A DNA stretch of 64,000 nt from Sepiola atlantica (lineage: Eukaryota > Mollusca > Cephalopoda > Sepiida > Sepiolidae), in assembly GCA_963556195.1 (NCBI GenBank), contig CAUVYP010001193.1:620001-684000 (forward strand), read 5' to 3'. The translations under genes were made by a program, and so were the position numbers. The notes under the pieces were generated by a model, which worked only from the letters and a program-made list of their open reading frames with translations, did no database searches and was not told where the DNA came from. The first letter of the stretch is position 1, and the number at the start of each line of letters is the position of its first letter. This document shows positions 45,251 to 53,390 of the stretch, piece by piece.

Positions 45251-46272
45251 AATCGACTCGCACAACGTGTTTTTCATTAGTTATTCACGAATATCGTTTA
45301 CACAAACATCCACATTCTAAATTCATAATTCCATGTTGTAAAGCGTAAACCTGATGAAATCTAGTTAAAATCGACTCGCACAACGTGTTTTTCATTAGTT
45401 ATTCACGAATATCGATTAGACAAACATCCACATTCGAAAGTCATAATTCCATGTTGTAAAGCGTAAACCTGATGAAATCTAGTGAAAATCGACTCGCACA
45501 ACGTGTTTTTCATTAGTTATTCACGAATATCGTTTACACAAACATCCACATTCGAAAGTCATAATTCCATGTTATAAAGCGTAAACCTGATGAAATCTAG
45601 TGAAAATCGACTCGCACAACGTGTTTTTCATTAGTTATTCACGAATATCGATTAGACAAACATCTACAATCGAAATTCCTAATTCCATGTTGTAAAGCGT
45701 AAACCTGATGAAATCTAGTGAAACTTGACTCGCACAACGTGTTTTTCATTTGTTATTCACGAATATCGTTTACACAAACATCCACATTCTAAATTCATAA
45801 TTCCATGTTGTAAAGCGTAAACCTGATGAAATCTAGTGAAAATCGTCTCGCACAACGTGTTTTTCATTAGTTATTCACGAATATCGTTTACACAAACATC
45901 CACATTCGAAAGTCATAATTCCATGTTGTAAAGCGTAAAACTGATGAAAGCAAGTGAAAATCGTCTCGCACAACGTGTTTTTACTCAGTGATTCACGAAT
46001 ATCGATTAGACAAACATCTACAATCGAAAGTCATAATTCCATGATGTAAAGCGTAAACCTGATGGAATCAAGTGAAAATCGTTTCGCACAACGTGTTTTT
46101 ACTCAGTGATTCACGAATATCGATTAGACAAACATCCACATTCGAAAGTCATAATTCCATGTTGTAAAACGTAAACCTGATGAAATCTAGTGAAAATCGT
46201 CTCGCACAACGTGTTTTTCATTAGTTATTCACCAATATTGATTAAACAAACATCCACATTCTAAATTCGTAA

Positions 46273-46910
46273 AAATTCGAATCACGTCGGTGCGAAGAAC
46301 GACCGTAATATATCTCGTTAGAGTCCGTGTCATTTTCCGTATAAACAACATCTTCATTCTTTATCACGACGAGTGTTGTGTTGCTAGACGGTGCGTTTGA
46401 AGACTGTCTGTCCATGATCTTTCTTAACTGCCCCGACATGGAAGATAGTGTCAATTCGCCGACGGTGGCTTTGACTAATCTTTCATCTTCTGGAGTGAGA
46501 GCGGCACCTTTCAATGCCCTGAACGCAAGTACGGGTACGGGTAGGGCGATGTTGAAATCTTTCAACTTGGCAACATGTCGGCTGAAGTTAATAAGAAAGT
46601 CTTCCACTGATGTGTCGGGCTGTCTGCGGTAGGCTTCAAACGTCTCGTAGGCTAGAAAAGCCGACTGATTGACATCTTCTAAAAAAAGGGTTTATCCGTA
46701 TAGATGCGTCATTCCATCCTCGGAATTAAGGGCCGCCACGTCCAATTCTAAAACAGCTTCTCTGGGGTTTCCTTCCAGAGAAAGAAATACTACAGGGGCA
46801 CGTTTCGTTTTATCAAGCAAAGTAGTCATTTCCCAAATTCGCATCTCCTTTTTCCATGTGCTGTACTTGTCGTTAATTAAAACAGGCGGTGAAATGAGTT
46901 TTGAAGCCAT
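46273..46910 (-). pseudogene. gag-like polyprotein fragment with one internal stop, truncated at its 3' end
   Basis: The frame starts with ATG at 46,910 (MASKLISPPVL), about a dozen bases after the primer-binding site. It shows features typical of copia-type gag (UBN2-like) proteins: an early YSTWKKEM segment like the usual Y..W..E, the SLEGNPREAVLEL segment, and a downstream SVEDFLINFSRHVAKL helix followed by LPVPVLAFRALKGAALT. A TAA stop at 46,694-46,692 interrupts it. Translation in the same frame continues after the stop with gag-like sequence (TLFLEDVNQSAFLAYETF), so this is one decayed gene rather than two. Compared with relatives, a few residues also appear to be missing at the stop. 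The frame runs into the satellite at about 46,272 with no zinc knuckle or protease region. An upstream in-frame TTG at 46,934 overlaps the primer-binding site and is unlikely to be the start. Confidence 0.75.
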
Positions 46911-46922
46911 AACAACTTTTCG

Positions 46923-46933
46923 CTCTGCTACCA
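46923..46933 (-). other. Primer-binding site, initiator tRNA-Met type
   Basis: TGGTAGCAGAG lies just inside the LTR end on the minus strand. It is complementary to the 3' end of animal initiator tRNA-Met (…CTCTGCTACCA), which primes many copia-type elements. Confidence 0.7.
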
Positions 46934-46934
46934 A

Positions 46935-47119
46935 TGTTAATAAGAAAATAAACAGGTGTTACTGTGTAACAAAAGGAATGTAAACACGGACTTCGATAAC
47001 CTATATGGAGAGAATATTTTATTCGCGCTCCATTACAGATAATAGGTAAAACAATAATGGCGGAAGCCGCCTCCAGCCTAGGAGAGTGTTCAGGGGAAGA
47101 TCACTCGCATAGATTAACA
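46935..47119 (-). repeat. 5' LTR (185 bp) of the truncated retrotransposon
   Basis: On the minus strand it begins TGTTAATC at 47,119 and ends ATTAACA at 46,935, so its ends are the inverted pair TGTTAA/TTAACA, including the canonical TG...CA. A polyadenylation signal AATAAA lies at 47,023-47,018. The primer-binding site follows one base after the LTR. The limits were set from these termini only, since no second LTR is present for comparison. Confidence 0.7.
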
Positions 47120-47489
47120 TACATGATTTTCAGTTGTAAACACTGTACATATTCAGATCTTACAAAAGTTTGTTTTCAAACTTTTGATTTTCAGTTGAAA
47201 TTAGTGTGAAATTATAAATTAAAATCATGTAAAAATGCAAATCTAGATACTTTCAAACTTTTGATTTTCAGATCAGAGCAGTTTGAAAATGCATGATTTT
47301 CAGTTGGAAACGATGTGAAAATTCTTTATTTTCCGTTGGGACCACTGTGAACATGCAAATCTAACTACTTTACAACAGGCTTTTGATTTTCAGTTGGAAA
47401 TCTTTTTTTCAGTTTTTCAGGTGAAAATACATGAAACAGTTGGAAACTGTTAAAATACATGGTTTTCACATGTTTTCAGGAACACTGTA
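47120..47489. repeat. Degenerate AT-rich repeat, left part
   Basis: Irregular repetition of GATTTTCAGTTGAAA, CAGTGTGAAAATGCA and AATCTAGATACTTT at roughly 90-115-bp spacing. It continues at 50,885 beyond the pogo-like element. No coding potential is seen. Confidence 0.85.
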
Positions 47490-47514
47490 GGGGAAGTCGG
47501 GGTAAGTTGAGCCA
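47490..47514 (+). repeat. Left terminal inverted repeat with terminal binding-site motif
   Basis: GGGGAAGTCGGGG followed by TAAGTTGAGCCA. About 22 bases match the other end with one mismatch. It contains the first of the GGGGTAAGTTGAGCCA motifs (47,499-47,514). Confidence 0.9.
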
Positions 47515-47588
47515 ATTTTCCATTTTGGCTCTTCAGAACCCAAACGACTAATTATTTTGCAAAGATGAGTGTATTATTATAAAATTCT

Positions 47589-47594
47589 TTTATT
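47589..47594 (-). terminator. Polyadenylation signal downstream of the transposase
   Basis: AATAAA on the minus strand, about 330 bases after the transposase stop and still inside the element. Confidence 0.5.
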
Positions 47595-47674
47595 TGGGAA
47601 CATTTTGAAACAAGTTGCAGTTTTCTGCTAGTACACCTAAACCGACCATGTGCTTTACAAAAATGCATATCAAA

Positions 47675-47754
47675 TGGCTCAACTTGCCCCGACCATGGGG
47701 CAAGTAGATCCAACCTCTGGGGTAAGTTGTGCCACACTGGGGTAAGTTGTGCCA
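47675..47754. promoter_or_regulatory. Left subterminal cluster of four transposase-site-like motifs
   Basis: Copies of the 16-bp motif GGGGTAAGTTGWGCCA lie at 47,675-47,690 (minus, C for T), 47,697-47,712 (plus, degenerate), 47,719-47,734 (plus) and 47,739-47,754 (plus). The same motif is part of both terminal inverted repeats. The likely role is transposase binding; this is inferred from position and repetition. Confidence 0.75.
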
Positions 47755-47920
47755 CGCAAAAATGTGTTGCAAATAAAGAAAGAACAAGCCCAAAATTGTT
47801 GCTGTGGTTATAAAACAAATTATAATAATGAAGTAGAAATGTTAATTACAGCGAATGAACCAGCACAAAATTTGAAACATATATCTGAAAGTAAGTTAAT
47901 GAAGTTGCCACTGTGACAAG

Positions 47921-49912
47921 TCACAGCTTGCAACGGACAGAACTGCCAACACTATTTGGCTGTGGCAGCTTGTAAACAACATCTTCTGCATTGAAACCCG
48001 CTTCGTCCTTTGGGTTTGGAACAAACACAGGCTTGTCCGTTCCTACCTTCCCAGCAACTTTTTGAAGGAAAACACCTTCAAACTCAAAGTCCTCCCCGTT
48101 GAGAGTGTCAACCCGGGCAATATAGTTCACAGTTCGTGATTTGCCAGCACATTTTACAACCACAAAGTCACCTTCGATTATTGGGCTATCCAGATCAATA
48201 TCACCATCACTATCTGATGACACATCATCAAATTCAAAATCTGAATCATCAGTGTCACTTGAACATGGGGTTTTAGATCTCGGGGGACATGACTTTTTCC
48301 CACCAGCATTGAACAAACACTGCTTTGTTGTTGTTAATAGGCTCCTCTTTCTATTTTCATAAAGGGCTATCAGCTTCTGTCGTTCAGGGCTGTCAGTCAA
48401 AATCTTTGAGCTGCCCTTTTTGTGACCACCTCTTCTTGCCTTTCTTGGTGCTGCTTTCGGAAATGGCTGAATTACAGATGGTGAAATGTATGGACGATGC
48501 ATGACATCATGTGAGCTAAATGAAACACAAGACCCAGATGCGGATGGTTGCATAAGATCATCTTCTTGCTGTTTTTGTGGTCGGACATCATCACTGTGCA
48601 CGGGCAAGACTGCTCCAGGAACCTCACCTGATGGTCCTGCATCTTCCACAGTAGAATTTGCCTCAAGGCTTTCTGCAGCCACATTTTGCTCACGGTCAGT
48701 TGGAAGAGAAGGGGAAAAGTCAATTTCACTAAAGATGTCCAGGTTAAATGGATGAATGCCCGAGGCTTGGAATCCAGCAGCAATGTTCAATGGTGTCATG
48801 GCAATCATCTGGGCTTGGTTCACTAGAGCTGGAATTTCATATATTGTTACTGTTTTCCCTGGATTGGATCGTAGCCACCCATCCATGGCTCTGTTATACG
48901 CTGTTTTGAAGGGTCCATACACTGACCGGTCGAGCGGCTGGAGACGATGGGAAGTGTGTGGTGGAATGGTCAGTAAGACAACGCCATGAGATCTTGCTGT
49001 GTTCACAACATTCAAAGAAATGTGTGTGTCATGGTTGTCGAGGATTAAGAGGATTTTCTTTCCTGGTGAGCATCTGGTGTGCTTGATGATGTGATTTAAA
49101 TATTCCACAAACACCTCTTCATTCATCCAGCCACTTCGTGTTGCCCTCCCTATGCACTGTGTTGGTCCACCTCTGATGAAGTGATCTCTGTAGTGGACTC
49201 TGGGAAAGATGAACAGAGGAGGCACGACTGATCCAATTGCACTCACAGTGTACACCACCGTTACCAATTCCCCGCGTTCAGCGGAGGTGATTGAACCAAC
49301 TTGTTTCTTTCCTTTTTCTGTGACAACGTTTCCAGGGTTTTGAACGGTGGTGCACCCAGTCTCATCAGTGTTGTAAATGTCACTTGGTGAGAACTTGTAT
49401 TTGTCCATTATCTGACTCAAGTTGTTGAAAAATTTATCAACAACTGGGCGGTTGAAGGCTATGGCACGCCTAAAAGATGTTGCTTCTGTCACTCTAATTG
49501 CCAGGTTCTGACGCTTCTTGAAGCCTAACCACCAATCATGTCCTGCTTTTTTCTCACGATCCCAACTTGGTGGCAGATTGAGACAGTTTTTATTAGCAAA
49601 CTCATATGCCAGTGTGCGACATCTTCTCAATGACAAACCATGAAACATGTCTGACAATTGTTTCACGTGGTCAGCCAAATCCCTTTCCATTTCAGGACTA
49701 AAAACCAATTGCCGTAAGGAAACAGGTGTGTAAGCAGTCCCTGCTGGTTGACTGTCTTGTTTGTCCATGTACCGCTTCAGTGTCATTCGATCAATGTTAA
49801 AGTCCTTTGCAGCACTCCTCACACTCTGACCTCCAGTAACAGCGGCAGCAGCCCGTTCCATAACGTATGTAGGAGTTTGTCCACGATTTGTCTTTCGCAC
49901 GTAGTGGCGCAT
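47921..49912 (-). CDS. pogo/Tigger-type transposase with CENP-B-like DNA-binding region
   Basis: Cut-and-paste transposase of the pogo group, 663 aa from the chosen start. Residues 15-48 form a Psq-type helix-turn-helix (AAAAVTGGQSVRSAAKDFNI, then DRMTLKRYM). Residues of about 70-150 look like the second, CENP-B/Tc5-type DNA-binding domain (WWLGFKKR at 127-134). The DDE nuclease has Asp183 (NTDETG), Asp292 (LDNHDTH) and Asp328 (QPLDRS). The spacing of the last two is 35 residues (DD35D), and all three are present. A basic stretch at 487-503 (PRKARRGGHKKG) may be a nuclear signal. An acidic serine-rich stretch (553-578) is followed by a C-terminal domain (580-651: GDFVVVKC…VYKLPQP) seen at the ends of other invertebrate pogo-type proteins. 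The frame stays open to ATG at 49,945, but a pyrimidine tract and TTTCACAG splice acceptor lie between the two ATGs, so MRHYVRK at 49,912 is preferred. No stop or frameshift is seen. It is related to CENP-B, but the surrounding transposon ends show it is not domesticated. Confidence 0.93.
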   Translation of the reverse strand: MRHYVRKTNRGQTPTYVMERAAAAVTGGQSVRSAAKDFNIDRMTLKRYMDKQDSQPAGTAYTPVSLRQLVFSPEMERDLADHVKQLSDMFHGLSLRRCRTLAYEFANKNCLNLPPSWDREKKAGHDWWLGFKKRQNLAIRVTEATSFRRAIAFNRPVVDKFFNNLSQIMDKYKFSPSDIYNTDETGCTTVQNPGNVVTEKGKKQVGSITSAERGELVTVVYTVSAIGSVVPPLFIFPRVHYRDHFIRGGPTQCIGRATRSGWMNEEVFVEYLNHIIKHTRCSPGKKILLILDNHDTHISLNVVNTARSHGVVLLTIPPHTSHRLQPLDRSVYGPFKTAYNRAMDGWLRSNPGKTVTIYEIPALVNQAQMIAMTPLNIAAGFQASGIHPFNLDIFSEIDFSPSLPTDREQNVAAESLEANSTVEDAGPSGEVPGAVLPVHSDDVRPQKQQEDDLMQPSASGSCVSFSSHDVMHRPYISPSVIQPFPKAAPRKARRGGHKKGSSKILTDSPERQKLIALYENRKRSLLTTTKQCLFNAGGKKSCPPRSKTPCSSDTDDSDFEFDDVSSDSDGDIDLDSPIIEGDFVVVKCAGKSRTVNYIARVDTLNGEDFEFEGVFLQKVAGKVGTDKPVFVPNPKDEAGFNAEDVVYKLPQPNSVGSSVRCKL

Positions 49913-49930
49913 GTCTGGTGGCCTTTTTTT

Positions 49931-49955
49931 CTGTGAAACACACAAAAAAGAAAAA
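49931..49955 (-). other. Probable 3' splice site upstream of the transposase start
   Basis: On the minus strand a T-rich tract leads to GTGTGTTTCACAG, with AG at 49,932-49,931. The transposase ATG lies 19 bases further on. This implies a non-coding first exon somewhere between here and 50,884. I could not locate its donor site. Confidence 0.55.
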
Positions 49956-50842
49956 TGAAGTTAACATAATAAATCCGATAATGATGTAGAATATTACTAG
50001 AGTGAACTAGTTGATTCAGTGGAGTTCCTGGCATAAGTCTGGAACATTGAACAATGAATGCCAGAACAGCTGGCATTTGTAGAGAGGCACCTGCCTCTCC
50101 TGGCATGTTTAGCCAATCAGGCGCCTCCAAATGGAATAACCCACCATGCCTGACTAATTATAGGCTAGTCCCTAATGGTGGAGAGGGGAGGTAAGTGCAT
50201 TCTTGATTCTACAATGATAATAATAATAATGTTAAAAATAATAATGATAATAGTAATAATAAAAATAATTATTATTATTAGAATAACAAAGCGCCTGTAC
50301 AGCATGCAAATTCCTATCCAAGCACGGCTTACACATCTTAAACATTCACCAGGTAACCCATAGATCTAATTCTTATACAAGTAGAGCATGTAACTTATAC
50401 AACATGCATTTTGAATTCACTCTATAACAGGCCTACTGATGTGGTTGCACATTCATCTGTTTCTTGAAAACGTGTAAAAAGACATATGGGGCAAGTTGAG
50501 CCAGTGGCACAACTTACCCCAGTCTGACCTCATTGACTTGTCTGTTCAAATGCATGCATCTCATGTGTGGTGAAATCTTTTACAGGTATGAAGGCAAGTA
50601 ATTGAACAAACAACTACCACATATTATATCTAATCAAACTATTACTACACACAAGAAACATGCACTCACCTCTGTAACGCTTTATTTTACTTTTTTGGCA
50701 CGAAATCTGATTTTCTTTTACTGCATCAACCTCCGATATTGGTTTAGCAAAACAAAATCATGGAGGTTAAAGTCACGTGATCAGTTGTTTATAGATTGCA
50801 TAAAAACTTGGATTGGCTTAGTCAATTGTGGTTAAAAGGGGG
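49956..50842. other. Non-coding 5' region of the pogo-like element
   Basis: No convincing reading frame. It contains an AT-rich tract of AATAAT repeats at about 50,217-50,281 and the inverted motif pair at 50,488-50,520. It presumably holds the transposase promoter and a non-coding first exon; neither can be pinpointed. Confidence 0.6.
50488..50520. promoter_or_regulatory. Right subterminal pair of transposase-site-like motifs, inverted
   Basis: GGGGCAAGTTGAGCCA at 50,488-50,503 (plus) faces TGGCACAACTTACCCC at 50,505-50,520 (minus copy) with one base between them, so the pair is palindromic. Confidence 0.75.
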
Positions 50843-50858
50843 TGGCTCAACTTACCCC
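50843..50858 (-). promoter_or_regulatory. Right penultimate transposase-site-like motif
   Basis: TGGCTCAACTTACCCC, a perfect minus-strand copy, lies one base inside the terminal motif (50,860-50,875). The two are in tandem. Confidence 0.75.
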
Positions 50859-50859
50859 T

Positions 50860-50884
50860 ATGCTCAACTTACCCCGACTTTCCC
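50860..50884 (-). repeat. Right terminal inverted repeat
   Basis: Read on the minus strand this is GGGAAAGTCGGGG followed by TAAGTTGAGCAT, the counterpart of the left end. Confidence 0.9.
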
Positions 50885-52308
50885 TAAATATTGAAATCTA
50901 AATACTTTAAAACTTTTGATTTTCAGTTGAAATCAGTGTGACTTTCTCCCTGAAAGTCACACTATGAAAATTCAAACCTTTAAAACTTTTGATTTTCTGT
51001 TGAGATAAGTGTGATTAGGAACAGTGTAAAAATTCAAATCTAGATACTTTACAATAGGCTTTCAAACTTTTTCAGTTTTGAGCTGTGTGAAAATACATTA
51101 TTATCATGGTGAAACAGTGTAAATATTCAAATCTATATACTTCAAACTTTTGATTTTCAGTGGGGACCAGTGTGAAAATACATGATTTTCAGTTTAAAAC
51201 TGTTAAAATACATGAGTGTCAGTCAGAAACACTGTAAATATTGAAATCTATATTCTTTACAATAGGCTTTAAAGCTAGTGTTGAATTGCATGATTTTCAG
51301 TGTGAAAATGTAAACTTAGATACTGCAATAGGCTCTCAAATCTTTGATTTTCATTTGAAAACAGTGTTGAATTGCATGATTATCAGTGTGAAAACGCAAA
51401 TCTAGATACTTTACAAATCTAGATACTTTCAAATGTTTGAATTTTAGCTAGAAACAGTGTGAAAATGCAAATCTAGGCAAATGAAAACAGTGTTGAAATG
51501 CATAATTTTTAGTGTGAAAACATAAATCTTTCAATAGGCTTTCAAATGTTTGATTCTTAGTTGAAAACAATGTTGAAGTGCAGGATTTTCAGTGTGAAAC
51601 GCAAATCAAAATACTTTTAAATAGGCTTTCAAATGTTTTATTTTTAGTTGAAAACAGGCTTTCAAATTTGTGAAAATGCAAATCTAGATACTTTACAAAT
51701 GTTTGATTTTCAGTTGTAAACATAATTTTCAGTGTGAAAATGCAAATCACTTTTGATTTTAAGTTGGGACTAGTGAAAAAATACATGATTTTCAGTTGTA
51801 AACACTGTAAATATTCAAATATGAATATTTGACTATATTTGAATCTATAAATATTCAAATATTCAAAAGTTTTGTAAGTTTACAAAAGTTTGTTTTCAAA
51901 CTTGATTTTCAGTTGAAATTAGTATGATAGGAAACACTGTTAAAATGCAACTCAAGATACTTTAAAACTTTTGATTTTCAGATCGGAGCAGCATGATTTT
52001 CAGTTAGAAACAATGTGAAAATTCTTTATTTTCAGTTGGAACCACTGAACATGCAAATCTAACAACAGGCTTTTGATTTTCAGTTGGAACTAGTGTGAAA
52101 ATACATGATTTTCAGTTGGAAACTGTTAAAAAAATTTTCACTTAGAAACACTGTAAATATTGAAATCTAAATACTTTACAATAGGCTTTAAAACTTTTGA
52201 TTTTCAGTTGAAATCAGTGTTACTTTCAGGGAACACTATGAAAATTCAAACCTAGATACTCTACAATAGGCTTTAAAACTTTTGATAGGAACAGTGTAAG
52301 AATGCAAA
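50885..52308. repeat. Degenerate AT-rich repeat of roughly 100 bp, right part
   Basis: About a dozen irregular units built from AATCTAGATACTTTACAAT, AGGCTTTCAAACTTTTGA, TTTTCAGTTGAAAACAGTG and GTGAAAATACATGATTTTCA. Spacing varies between about 90 and 115 bp. It is continuous with 47,120-47,489 once the pogo-like element is removed. No open frame is credible. Confidence 0.85.
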
Positions 52309-52313
52309 TCAAA

Positions 52314-52354
52314 CTAGCCAAAATAGCCTCCCTACGGTCGTCTATTTTTGCTAG
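52314..52354. repeat. Junction hairpin, type A, copy 1
   Basis: CTAGCCAAAATAGCC pairs with GTCTATTTTTGCTAG across an 11-base loop, with two mismatches. CTAG stands at each end. It marks the left edge of the module chain. Confidence 0.8.
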
Positions 52355-52495
52355 GCTGCCGCGTCGGAAATGAACGCTCACCAGTAAACCGATGGAGACT
52401 CAGTCATATTTCGTGGGTGGGTAGACATCGATTTTCTATGTTTCTAACCAAGAATATTTTTAGTTTAAAAACAAATAAAACATGTTTAAAACATT

Positions 52496-53375
52496 TTTTT
52501 ACCCACTCTCTCTAAAAGTTTTTTCACCCTCCCCAAGAATACTAATATTTTCAGTTTAAAAGAAAGGTCGCCCCCCTCCCCCAATTTATTTTTTGCCCTT
52601 ATCCGTAATAGTAATATTTTCAGTTAGAAAAAGAGAAAAAAAAAGAAATAATATCTACCACCCCCCTAAATTTCTTTTTGTACTCTTCCCCATGAATAGT
52701 TATATTTTCAGTTAGAAACAGAAAAAAAAGAAAAAAATTTTAACCCCCCCACACAAAAAAAGAAAAGATATTTGTCACCCTTCCCCATGAATAGTAATAT
52801 TTTCAGTTAGAAAAAGAAAAAAAGTTTTTACCCCTCTCCCACCAAAATTTTTAATTTTACCCTTCCCCATGAATAGGAATTGTATTTAAGTTAAAAAAAA
52901 AAAGAAAGAAATTTTTTACCCCCCCCCCAAAAAAAAATTTTTTTTAGTTACCTTCCCCATGAATAGTAATATTTTCAGTTAGAAAAAGGAAAAAAACATT
53001 TCCCCCCTCCCCCCCCCAAATGTTTTTTTGTTACCCTTCCCCATGAATAGTAATATTTTCAGTTAGAAAAAGAGAAAAAAAAAAAAAAATTTTACCCCCC
53101 CACCCCAAAAATTTTTTTGTTACCCTTCCCCATGAGTAGTAATATTTTCAGTAAGAAAAAAAAAAAAAAAAAAAAAACATTAACCCCCCCCCCCTCACCC
53201 CCCCCAAAAAATTTTTTGTTACCGGTCCCCATGGATTGGGATGTTTTCAGTTCAAAAAAAAAACAAAAAAATTTTACCCCCCCCCCCAAAAAAAAATTTT
53301 TTTTTGTTACCCTTCCCCATGAATAGTAATATTTTCAGTTAGAAAAAGAAAAAGAAAAAAACATTTTTTTACCCC
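52496..53375. repeat. Homopolymer-rich minisatellite of about 75-90 bp, module 1
   Basis: Units of TTACCCTTCCCCATGAATAG, TAATATTTTCAGTTAG, then A-rich, T-rich and C-rich runs. Homopolymer lengths differ in nearly every unit. Short open frames here are artefacts of phased A and C runs. Confidence 0.9.
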
Positions 53376-53390
53376 ATGCATAGTTAAAAT

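Larger units (their letters stand above)
1..46272 (+). repeat. 118-bp satellite DNA array, about 390 monomers
   Basis: A head-to-tail tandem array with a 118-bp period; for example TTATTCACG begins at 1, 119 and 237. All monomers that I followed lie in the same orientation, and no foreign insertion interrupts the array. Each monomer contains, in order, ATTCACGAATATCG, ACATCCACATT, ATAATTCCATGTTGTAAAG, CGTAAACCTGATGAAATC, AGTGAAAATCG and CGCACAACGTGTTTTT. Variants alternate at several positions: CGTTTACACAAAC, CGATTAGACAAAC or CGATTACACGCAC; TTTTTCATTAG or TTTTTACTCAG; ATCTAGTG or ATCAAGTG. Because 118 is not a multiple of three, reading frames rotate from monomer to monomer, and I see no credible coding sequence. 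I do not recognise the family. A centromeric or pericentromeric role is possible but unproven. Confidence 0.98.
46273..47119 (-). mobile_element. 5' end of a copia-like LTR retrotransposon, truncated
   Basis: Reading the minus strand from 47,119 one meets a 185-bp LTR, a primer-binding site for initiator tRNA-Met, and then a gag-like frame that stops matching at the satellite edge (about 46,272). No pol region, 3' LTR or target duplication remains. The upstream flank is the degenerate repeat that starts at 47,120. The element was therefore either cut by satellite expansion or joined to the array by rearrangement. The copia assignment rests on the gag type and the PBS; it is likely but not certain. 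Confidence 0.75.
47490..50884 (-). mobile_element. Complete pogo-like (Tc1/mariner superfamily) DNA transposon, 3,395 bp
   Basis: The ends form terminal inverted repeats with shared sequence AAGTCGGGGTAAGTTGAG. The element is flanked by TA at 47,488-47,489 and 50,885-50,886, the target duplication of this superfamily. Removing the element and one TA gives AACACTGTAAATATTGAAAT, which occurs intact in sister units near 51,232 and 52,147. This confirms both ends. It contains one long transposase frame with a pogo/CENP-B domain order. With intact frame, inverted repeats and target duplication it looks recently active, although activity cannot be judged from sequence alone. Confidence 0.95.

Noticed and set aside
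1..46272. CRISPR array
   Set aside because: The full 118-bp unit repeats with only scattered substitutions. There are no unique spacers, no cas genes, and the context is eukaryotic.
1..46272. CENP-B box in the satellite
   Set aside because: I compared ATTCGAAAG and ATTCACGAATATCG regions with the consensus TTCGNNNNANNCGGG. The required CGGG half is absent.
1..46272. C/D-box snoRNA in the monomer (CTGATGAAA)
   Set aside because: Box C requires a purine before TGATGA, and here it is C. No terminal stem or correctly placed box D accompanies it.
49819..50130. 103-codon minus-strand frame overlapping the transposase start
   Set aside because: It overlaps the transposase in another frame, and its translation of the region before the ATG crosses the probable splice acceptor. 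No domain is recognised.
52314..52354. Helitron 3' end (hairpin followed by CTAG)
   Set aside because: The hairpin ends in CTAG, but the same CTAG begins it. The following base is G rather than T, no 5' TC end was found at a consistent place, and no Rep/helicase is present.
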